The translations under genes were made by a program, and so were the position numbers. Positions 5,678 through 10,799 of a stretch of 11,324 nt of DNA are shown in pieces. Position 1 is the stretch's first letter. Each line of letters begins with the position of its first letter. The DNA comes from JBAPRR01 sp049281195 (GTDB lineage Bacteria; Actinomycetota; Acidimicrobiia; Acidimicrobiales; CAVXTF01). The DNA lies in the NCBI GenBank assembly GCA_049281195.1, contig JBAPRR010000115.1, positions 1 through 11,324 on the forward strand, in the 5' to 3' direction. Below the pieces are notes generated by a model. That model saw only the letters and a program-made list of their open reading frames with translations, was not told the origin of the DNA and searched no databases.

Positions 5678-6739
5678 TCAGCTGGCGAAGTTCGACGTTG
5701 ACTTCAGCATGTTCAATATCGTCGGCTGGATCGAGGCGTAATCGGAGCTGTTGTCTGCAAACGCCAGGAATTCGGCGCCGATGTCGAGGGTCGGATTGAA
5801 GAAGACGATGATCTGTCCGTACATCTGGCTCGTTCCCTGTTGGGTCGTCACCGTGCCGGAGAAGTCCTCTATGTAGTCCTGAGTGAATGTCTGCCAGTTG
5901 AGCGAACCCGTACCCGACTGTTGGGACGTGAAGGTGATCTGCAAACTCGACAGGTAGTTCTGAACCAGTGAGTTCAGGGTCACCGATGAGTTCGTGTTGA
6001 CCATCTGAACCGACAGTGCGCCCGAACCGCCGTTGGTGAAAACTGCCGGCGGCCCCTTCGAGTACTCACTCCACCCGCTGTAATACGACATGCCGATCGT
6101 GTGGCCACTGGAGAATGTGAAGGTCTCCGTTCCCGCAACCGCTTGCGGAGCGGGTGGGGTCGTGGTCGTGGTGGAGGGCACCGACGGCGGTGTAGTCGAG
6201 GTAGGCGTCGGAGGCGCCGTCGTGGTCGAAGACGCAGGCACAGTCGAACTGGTCGACTGAGGCACCGTCGTGGAGGTCGGAGTCGGAGCTGTCGACGGAG
6301 GAGTAGTAGGCGTCACCTGACCGGGCCCGCACACAGACGAGCTCAGAGACGGCTGGCACGTCGTTGCCGTCGGGGTGGACCCGGCAAATGCGAAGTAGCT
6401 GACGATTCCTCCGACTGCCACGACGACGGCGATGACCGCCGCGATCATTCCCGAGCTCAGATGCGTCTTCGGCCGGCCCGGCCCGCCGGGACCTGACGGC
6501 GGTCCTGGATAGGGAGTTCGTCCGGGAGGAGGCGCGGGAGGGGCACCGTACGGCGGCTGCCCGTACGAAGGTGGCGGCTGAGACGCCGACTGACCGGGGA
6601 ATCTCTGGCCTGGCGGTTGCTGTGGCGGAGGCGAAAGTGGGGGAGGCCCCTGCGGTGGCGGCCCCACAGGAGGCGGCCCCACAGGAGGCGGCCCCTGAGG
6701 TGGCGGCCCCTGAGGTGGCTGGTTCGGGTTCCAGGTCAT
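5678..6739 (-). CDS. Pro-rich type II membrane protein with outer C-terminal domain
   Basis: 353 aa, four parts. (1) Residues 1-95 are cytosolic and extremely Pro/Gln/Gly-rich, with QGPPP/VGPPP repeats at about 9-35 and further PP and PYG motifs. (2) One TM helix at about 97-119 (GMIAAVIAVVVAVGGIVSYF). (3) An extracytoplasmic Thr/Ser/Pro linker, 120-200, with a close Cys pair (C128, C137) that could form a disulfide. (4) A folded-looking domain, 203-353, rich in aromatic, Ser and Asn residues (MSYYSGWSEYSKGPPAVF, NYLSSLQITF, QIIVFFNPTLDIGAEFLAF). The last part resembles in style the PsbP/LpqN-like domains of actinobacterial exported proteins, but I cannot assign it. ATG 6739 overlaps the stop of the upstream Zn-ribbon gene by 4 nt, so the pair is coupled. 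A Pro-rich cytosolic tail plus an outer domain is common in cell-envelope or secretion partners; function unknown. Confidence 0.85.
   Translation of the reverse strand: MTWNPNQPPQGPPPQGPPPVGPPPVGPPPQGPPPLSPPPQQPPGQRFPGQSASQPPPSYGQPPYGAPPAPPPGRTPYPGPPSGPGGPGRPKTHLSSGMIAAVIAVVVAVGGIVSYFAFAGSTPTATTCQPSLSSSVCGPGQVTPTTPPSTAPTPTSTTVPQSTSSTVPASSTTTAPPTPTSTTPPSVPSTTTTTPPAPQAVAGTETFTFSSGHTIGMSYYSGWSEYSKGPPAVFTNGGSGALSVQMVNTNSSVTLNSLVQNYLSSLQITFTSQQSGTGSLNWQTFTQDYIEDFSGTVTTQQGTSQMYGQIIVFFNPTLDIGAEFLAFADNSSDYASIQPTILNMLKSTSNFAS
6645..6719. repeat. Five tandem 15-bp units encoding (Q/V)GPPP
   Basis: Units at 6645, 6660, 6675, 6690 and 6705 share the form GGCCCC + TGAGG or ACAGG + TGGC/AGGC. Units 2 and 3 are identical and units 4 and 5 are identical; unit 1 differs from 4 and 5 by one base. 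On the minus strand they encode the QGPPP/VGPPP run of the Pro-rich protein. The exact pairwise identity suggests recent slippage duplication, so copy number may vary between strains. Confidence 0.9.
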
Positions 6740-7929
6740 CGCTCGGCAGTTCCCCCGGAGGCGCCGGCAGTTTCCACGCCGTCGTCAGGTTTCTTTTCCT
6801 GTTCTCCCGGTGGGATATGAGCCTGCTTGGGGAAGGTGGCGGTGGCCGTTCCGCACGCAACGCAGAAAGCAGCATCTTCTAGAACCAGAAGTCCACAGTG
6901 AGCGCAGAGAGTCCCTTCCGCCACCTGGCGTTTGAGCGTCCCAGCTCCGAGGACGGTGGCGGTGGCTTCTTCGAGAAGGGCGCTGTGGAGGGAGTCGCGC
7001 AGTGAGAGGACAGCGATCGCGGCGAGCAGGACTGCGATGAGGAAGGTGAATACGATTCCGTGAGCACCCTGTGAGGCAAGGAGTGTCGACGCCAGGTGGA
7101 ACACCAGCACGAGTACGAGACCGTGGAAGATCGCGACCGTCACCTTTTTGTGCCACCCATGGCGCTGCTTCGCCAGCCAGGGCAAGGCAGCAGCTCCTGC
7201 ATAGATAACCGGTTTGGCGAAGCCGAGGGTCAAAGCGATGAAGGCTGCGCTCCCAGGGTCGCTGGAGCGCAGAGTCAAGCTGGTGAACGCGCCGTGCTCG
7301 ACCGTCAGGCTCTCGCCCAAGGCAAGCGCGGCGGCGACGCCGGCTCCGAAGTTGATCGTGTCAACGGCATGGGAGAAAGACGGCCTCGAGACGAGCATCC
7401 CTGTCGCGGCCACTAGGAAGACGTAGACCACGACCGGGACAAGCACACCCGAGCCGAGGATCGACCCGGCTGTGGGCAACTTGTCGGCAGCAAACTCGAT
7501 GAGTGCTCCACTCTTGGTGAATTCGTTCGAGATGAGGCCGGCGACGATTCCGAGGCCGATCGAGACGACGACGCCTAGGGCGAGGGCGAGCACCGGCTCT
7601 CCCTGCCAGACATCGTGATCGTGCTGGTAGAGGACCAACAGAACAGGCAGGGCGATTGACGCGCAGAAAAGGGCCACCCCGAGCGCCCCGCACGCGGCGG
7701 CGGCGATTGTGGCGATGAATGCGAGAGCCAGTGCCTGTCTGTACGCGTTCCTGTGGTTTCCCGACAGGTGCGGCATCAGGGTGCTTACGAGGGCAAGAGC
7801 ACGAACCGGTTCGTCGGGATGAGCGGCGTAGTGGTGCGAACGCTTCAGGGCAGCGTCGAGCGCGTTTCCGCACCTGTGACAGAAGCGGGCGGACTCAGGG
7901 GTAGCAGAACCACAGTGCGTGCAGGTCAT
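6736..7929 (-). CDS. Polytopic membrane protein with two zinc ribbons, degenerate PrsW-like core
   Basis: 397 aa. The N-terminal zinc ribbon is CTHC (C3, C6) with CHRC (C17, C20); a second ribbon near the C-terminus is CAHC (C342, C345) with CVAC (C356, C359). Between them are about eight hydrophobic helices (roughly 65-82, 84-101, 112-133, 159-180, 190-210, 226-250, 262-285, 291-310). Parts of the core read like a PrsW-type intramembrane protease: NEFTK (135-139) where PrsW has EExxK, FSHAVDTINFGAGVAAALAL (185-204) followed by GES where PrsW has ...DGxxYGxxxGxGFxxxEN, and an intramembrane histidine (H269). The first Glu is replaced by Asn, so if homologous it may be inactive. ATG 7929 has GGGAGG 9 nt upstream. 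Its stop overlaps the start of the Pro-rich gene (ATGA). The family assignment is tentative; the zinc ribbons and topology are directly visible. Confidence 0.82.
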   Translation of the reverse strand: MTCTHCGSATPESARFCHRCGNALDAALKRSHHYAAHPDEPVRALALVSTLMPHLSGNHRNAYRQALALAFIATIAAAACGALGVALFCASIALPVLLVLYQHDHDVWQGEPVLALALGVVVSIGLGIVAGLISNEFTKSGALIEFAADKLPTAGSILGSGVLVPVVVYVFLVAATGMLVSRPSFSHAVDTINFGAGVAAALALGESLTVEHGAFTSLTLRSSDPGSAAFIALTLGFAKPVIYAGAAALPWLAKQRHGWHKKVTVAIFHGLVLVLVFHLASTLLASQGAHGIVFTFLIAVLLAAIAVLSLRDSLHSALLEEATATVLGAGTLKRQVAEGTLCAHCGLLVLEDAAFCVACGTATATFPKQAHIPPGEQEKKPDDGVETAGASGGTAER

Positions 7930-8156
7930 CGGTGGTTACCTCCCAATGGACGTGAGCTGCCAGGCGCTTCAAACGTCGCTCGATCCCGAACGTCCAACGC
8001 CCGATTTCTCACGTCCGCCGCCAATCGTGATTGCACCGCCAACATCCGGAGCCTTTCCCTCGGCTCGGTCCGGCTGACCGAAAAGGTACACCGGGCACGA
8101 CTGTTTTGACAGGGAAAGGGCAGCTGAGACGGTGATACCGGCGTAATCTGAGAATG

Positions 8157-8192
8157 CTGGGAGCGAAGCGGGAACGCTCTGGGAGTAAAGCG
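8157..8192. repeat. Imperfect 14-bp direct repeat, 22-bp period
   Basis: CTGGGAGCGAAGCG (8157-8170) and CTGGGAGTAAAGCG (8179-8192) match at 12 of 14 positions and are exactly 22 bp apart, about two helical turns, so both copies face the same side of the DNA. The position is upstream of the Zn-ribbon operon and 3' of the ferredoxin gene. Confidence 0.55.
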
Positions 8193-8200
8193 AAGATTTA

Positions 8201-8220
8201 CCGACAGCTAAAACGGTCGG
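8201..8220 (-). terminator. Weak stem-loop after the ferredoxin gene
   Basis: On the minus strand, CCGAC-cgttttagct-GTCGG forms a 5-bp stem nine nt after the ferredoxin stop and is followed by TAAATCTTCGCTTT, a poor T-tract. It could end ferredoxin transcription, but the stem is short and the call is uncertain. Confidence 0.3.
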
Positions 8221-8229
8221 CGGGGAGGA

Positions 8230-8466
8230 TCACCCGGCTTCGATGAAGATGCATTCTCCCGGGCACTCTTCTGACGCTTCCTGAACGGCTTCTTCGAGGT
8301 CCTCGGGAACCGACGCCATTCCGGCTGAACCGCCCGGGTCGTTCTTGATCTCGCTACCTTCCTTGACGTAGGCGAGGCCGTCGTCGAGCAGCGTGAACAC
8401 AGCGGGCGCGATCTCCTCGCATAGCCCGTCGCCGGTGCACAGATCCTGGTCGATCCACACCTTCAT
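8230..8466 (-). CDS. 3Fe-4S type ferredoxin with CxxDxxC motif
   Basis: 78-aa soluble electron carrier. The N-terminus MKVWIDQDLCTGDGLCEEIAP and the C-terminal ECPGECIF match the small single-cluster ferredoxins of actinobacteria. The cluster ligands are C10, C16 and C68 (followed by Pro). The usual fourth Cys position is D13, giving CxxDxxC, so the cluster is 3Fe-4S, or 4Fe-4S with an Asp ligand as known in Pyrococcus furiosus ferredoxin. C72 is extra. About 15 residues between the two halves (SEIKNDPGGSAGMASVP) make it longer than P450-partner ferredoxins. Start ATG 8466 is fixed by the conserved MKV..D start; a GGAGAGG lies about 17 nt upstream. It is divergent from arc. A ferredoxin near the proteasome locus recurs in actinobacteria as I recall; the redox partner is unknown and no P450 is in the window. 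Confidence 0.93.
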   Translation of the reverse strand: MKVWIDQDLCTGDGLCEEIAPAVFTLLDDGLAYVKEGSEIKNDPGGSAGMASVPEDLEEAVQEASEECPGECIFIEAG

Positions 8467-8493
8467 CTCTGAGTGCCCCTGTACCTCTCCAGT

Positions 8494-8522
8494 CGCCTAC
8501 GCACGATCTTTGCCAATCTCAA
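8494..8522 (-). promoter_or_regulatory. Candidate ferredoxin promoter
   Basis: On the minus strand, TTGAGA (8522-8517, 5 of 6 to TTGACA) is followed after 17 bp by TAGGCG (8499-8494), a partial -10. It would start transcription near 8487, leaving a leader of about 20 nt before ATG 8466 that contains AGGTACAGGGG. The -35 and spacing are good; the -10 is weak. Confidence 0.35.
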
Positions 8523-8527
8523 GAACG

Positions 8528-8545
8528 TTGTCCATATACGAACAA
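8528..8545. promoter_or_regulatory. Imperfect palindrome, possible operator
   Basis: TTGTCCATATACGAACAA: seven of nine base pairs match across the dyad (TTGT/ACAA outer arms, ATAT-like centre). It lies directly upstream of the candidate ferredoxin -35, the place for a TetR/GntR-type operator or activator site. No regulator gene is present in the window. Confidence 0.35.
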
Positions 8546-8600
8546 GGCTCCTGGTCAGCATCCGCCAAGGTGGTTGCCGACGTGAGCTAATTGCCCGGAA

Positions 8601-8627
8601 CTCCAGGCCCTCATGAGCCTACTGGAG
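8601..8627 (+). other. Stem-loop in the region upstream of arc
   Basis: CTCC+AGGC pairs with GCCT+GGAG with a three-base bulge (ACT) and an eight-base loop (CCTCATGA). Alternatively CTCCAG pairs with CTGGAG around a 15-nt loop. It precedes the hairpin with T-tract at 8643 by 15 nt. Confidence 0.4.
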
Positions 8628-8642
8628 GGTACGAGCAGCTGC

Positions 8643-8664
8643 GCGCAGCCTCTGCGCTCCTTTT
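8643..8664 (+). terminator. Terminator-like hairpin upstream of arc
   Basis: GCGCA-gcctc-TGCGC, a 5-bp all-paired stem, is followed by TCCTTTT. An overlapping perfect palindrome GCTGCGCGCAGC (8638-8649) offers an alternative fold. No plus-strand gene ends upstream, so it would terminate an unseen short transcript or attenuate one that starts further left. The stem is short, so this is a candidate only. Confidence 0.35.
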
Positions 8665-8830
8665 AACGGCCATGTCGGCCCTGTACATAACCACCAAACC
8701 GCCCGCTAGAACCCCATCTATAGGTTCAGAAGCGCTAGCTCGGTGCCGAATCCTCGGTGAGAGCTTGCGGTGCTTTCCGTCAGCGGCACCGGTGTAGGGT
8801 CGCCACGACGGCAAGCCGAGCCCGTGGGAG

Positions 8831-10606
8831 GTGGTTCCGACGGCCGGAACAGACGAAGAAAGCGAGCGGTCCGACTCGAGCGAGCTCGAGCAGCTGACCG
8901 AGCGTGCACGGCGCTCGGAAGAAGAAGTTGCCGCACTGAGACGGCGGCTATCCGAGGGGCCGGGACGGGTCCAGACACTCGAGGAACGCCTGCTCGAGAC
9001 GAAGGGCCAACTTTCCCAGGCCATCTCGCAGAACGAAAAGCTGACCTTCACTCTTCAGCAAGCCAAAGAGCACATTGCCGCCCTGCGCGAAGAGGTGGAC
9101 AAGCTCACGCAACCCCCTTGTGCCTACGGAACCTTCCTGTCTGCCAACGACGACAGGACGGTCGACGTGTTCTCGGGTGGGCGCAAGGTGCGAGTCGCGG
9201 TTCACCCCGAGATCGATGTAGAGGAGATGCGTCGTGGAGAGGAGGTTGTGCTCAACGAATCGCTGAGCGTCATCCTCCACCGCCCCGGCGAGGACTCAGG
9301 CGAGATCGTCACCCTCAAAGAGGTGCTCGACGACGGGCGCAGAGCGATCGTCTACGGACGGGCGGACGAAGAGCGTGTCGTGGAGCTCGCTGACTCGCTA
9401 ATGGGCGTCAAGGTCCGAGCCGGTGACGCTCTCTTGATGGAGTCGCGTGCCCAACTCCTGGTCGAGAAGCTCCCGCGCCCTGAGGTCGAAGAACTCGTCT
9501 TGGAAGAAGTTCCGGACATCACCTACAAAGACGTCGGTGGACTGGATGAGCAGATCGAAGCGATTACCGATGCCGTGGAGCTGCCTTACCTTCACAGGCG
9601 CCTCTTCGCCGAGTACAAGCTTCCAGCGCCGAAGGGGATCCTTCTTTACGGTCCTCCCGGCTGTGGCAAAACACTTATCGCCAAGGCAGTTGCCAATTCG
9701 CTGGCGACGAAGGTTGCGGAGATCACCGGAAACGACAAGATCCGCAGCTACTTCCTCAACATCAAGGGTCCCGAGCTTCTCAACAAGTACGTAGGCGAGA
9801 CCGAACGGCAGATCCGCCTGGTCTTCCAGCGGGCTCGTGAGAAGGCGGACGAAGGCGTGCCCGTCATTGTGTTCTTCGACGAGATGGACTCTCTGTTCAG
9901 AACACGCGGCACCGGTATCAGCTCGGACATGGAGTCCACCATCGTTCCGCAGCTGCTCGCCGAGATCGACGGGGTCGAAGCCTTGCGTGACGTGATCGTT
10001 ATCGGAGCTTCCAACCGCGAGGACCTGATCGACCCGGCGATTCTCCGCCCCGGTCGCCTCGACGTGAAGATCAAGATCGAACGTCCCGACGAGCAGGCAG
10101 CGGCACAGATATTCGCTCAATACCTGACTGCCGATCTGCCGATCGATGCCGGCGAGCTGCAAAAGCTCGGCGGAGGAGACCCGGAAAAGGCCGTCAGGGC
10201 GATGATCGAGGTAACCGTCGAGGAGATGTACCGCGCTGACGATGAGAACCGCTTCCTCGAGGTCACATACCAAAACGGTGACAAAGAGATCCTCTTCTAC
10301 CGTGACTTCTCGTCTGGGGCGATGATCGAGAACATCGTCAGACGCGCGAAGAAGGGCGCCATCAAGCGGGCTATCGCTGAGCAGGGGGATGGCATCAGAA
10401 CGAGCGACCTCCTCGAGTCGATTCGCCGTGAATACAAGGAGAACGAGGACCTCCCGAACACAACCAACCCCGACGACTGGGCACGGATCTCAGGCAAGAA
10501 GGGGGAAAGGATCGTTTACGTCCGAACCCTCCTAGCCGATACCAAAGACGTAGATGGCCGTGGTGGCCGATCCATCGAACGGGTAGGAACAGGTCAGTAC
10601 CTCTAA
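8831..10606 (+). CDS. arc: Proteasome-associated AAA+ ATPase (Arc/Mpa)
   Basis: 591-aa ring ATPase that binds pupylated proteins, unfolds them and feeds them to the 20S proteasome. Layout: an acidic N-terminus; a coiled coil (about 15-95, where Pup docks in Mpa); two OB-type interdomains (about 97-215); and the AAA+ module. Seen: Walker A GPPGCGKT (274-281), pore-loop region NIKGPELLNKYVGE (310-323), Walker B VIVFFDEMD (345-353, D350/E351), sensor-1 GASN (392-395), arginine fingers in RPGRLD (406-411), and the C-terminal GQYL (588-591), the Hb-Y-X type tail that docks on the proteasome alpha ring. Length fits the family. GTG 8831 is the only start after the in-frame TAG at 8795-8797, but GGGAG directly abuts it, leaving no normal spacing, so initiation is unusual or the leader is very short. 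dop follows after 193 nt. Confidence 0.96.
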   Translation: MVPTAGTDEESERSDSSELEQLTERARRSEEEVAALRRRLSEGPGRVQTLEERLLETKGQLSQAISQNEKLTFTLQQAKEHIAALREEVDKLTQPPCAYGTFLSANDDRTVDVFSGGRKVRVAVHPEIDVEEMRRGEEVVLNESLSVILHRPGEDSGEIVTLKEVLDDGRRAIVYGRADEERVVELADSLMGVKVRAGDALLMESRAQLLVEKLPRPEVEELVLEEVPDITYKDVGGLDEQIEAITDAVELPYLHRRLFAEYKLPAPKGILLYGPPGCGKTLIAKAVANSLATKVAEITGNDKIRSYFLNIKGPELLNKYVGETERQIRLVFQRAREKADEGVPVIVFFDEMDSLFRTRGTGISSDMESTIVPQLLAEIDGVEALRDVIVIGASNREDLIDPAILRPGRLDVKIKIERPDEQAAAQIFAQYLTADLPIDAGELQKLGGGDPEKAVRAMIEVTVEEMYRADDENRFLEVTYQNGDKEILFYRDFSSGAMIENIVRRAKKGAIKRAIAEQGDGIRTSDLLESIRREYKENEDLPNTTNPDDWARISGKKGERIVYVRTLLADTKDVDGRGGRSIERVGTGQYL

Positions 10607-10799
10607 ACCGGGAGAACCCTCGAACCCCAGGGGGATCAAATGGCTGACCGAACGAGTCCTCGATGACCCCACCGAAACGCCGGTCTCCTGGCCTGAAGTC
10701 CCGGCCGAAAGGCGAGCAGCGAGGAGCCGACTTGACGGCATACCCGGTGCACCAAGTAGGTCGACGTGTGGAAACCACCCAAGGCGATAGGTTGGGTTC
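10607..10799 (+). other. arc-dop gap with a possible small ORF and dop promoter
   Basis: 193 nt. Contains a short CCCC-a-GGGG repeat (10625-10633) and an ATG (10640) with AGGGGG upstream, which opens only eight codons. Overlapping that stop (ATGA) is a second ATG (10663) open for 48 codons to TAA 10807-10809, overlapping dop. A TTGACG at 10732-10737 has a poor -10 partner (TAGGTC, spacer 19). A better -10, TAGGTT, lies at 10788-10793. No terminator is seen after arc. Confidence 0.4.
10788..10793 (+). promoter_or_regulatory. Candidate -10 box for a leaderless dop mRNA
   Basis: TAGGTT fits TAnnnT and ends six bases before the dop GTG at 10800, so the predicted transcription start falls on the start codon. 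There is no Shine-Dalgarno in the gggttc between them. The -35 is not clear (TCGACG at 10761 would need a 21-bp spacer). Confidence 0.45.

Larger units (their letters stand above)
7930..8229. other. Intergenic region with inverted and direct repeats, likely promoter of the Zn-ribbon operon
   Basis: 300 nt, no credible ORF. Features seen: the ribosome site GGGAGG of the Zn-ribbon gene (minus); the palindrome CAATC-GT-GATTG at 8022-8033, flanked by two copies of CCGCCAA (8018 and 8036); the inverted repeat TCGGTC-cggct-GACCGA at 8065-8081, just downstream (minus direction) of a possible -10 TACCTT (8088-8083); CTGT-TTTG-ACAG at 8101-8112; and a 14-bp imperfect direct repeat at 8157 and 8179. 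No convincing -35 accompanies the -10 candidate. Confidence 0.45.
8467..8830. other. 364-nt divergent non-coding region between ferredoxin and arc
   Basis: No credible ORF on either strand. From left to right: the ferredoxin leader and promoter (8467-8522); an imperfect 18-bp palindrome (8528-8545); a bulged hairpin at 8601-8627; a hairpin followed by TTTT at 8643-8664; GGCC-atgtc-GGCC at about 8668-8680; possible arc -10 boxes TATAGG/TAGGTT (8719-8726) and TAGGGT (8795-8800); and a long-range 8-bp inverted repeat CGGTGCCG/CGGCACCG (8741-8748 with 8784-8791). Taken together it looks like a regulated divergent promoter with a structured arc leader. Confidence 0.5.

Noticed and set aside
6645..6719. 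CRISPR-like array
   Set aside because: Units are 15 bp without spacers and encode an in-frame Pro-rich repeat.
6066..6875. Arg/Ala/Ser-rich open frame overlapping the Pro-rich and Zn-ribbon genes
   Set aside because: Out-of-frame reading of the Pro-rich repeats and linker; no start signal and no domain.
8101..8112. SOS-box-like CTGT-N4-ACAG and a TTGACA on the plus strand
   Set aside because: The half-site spacing is not that of LexA boxes, and no plus-strand gene or matching -10 follows the TTGACA.
9398..10273. 291-codon minus-strand open frame opposite arc
   Set aside because: It mirrors the arc coding frame, has no recognisable domain, and the plus-strand reading is certain. It is an antisense shadow of GC-rich codon use.
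10607..10799. pup gene between arc and dop
   Set aside because: The only short ORF there is basic and lacks the acidic composition and GGQ/GGE C-terminus of Pup; pup normally lies after dop.
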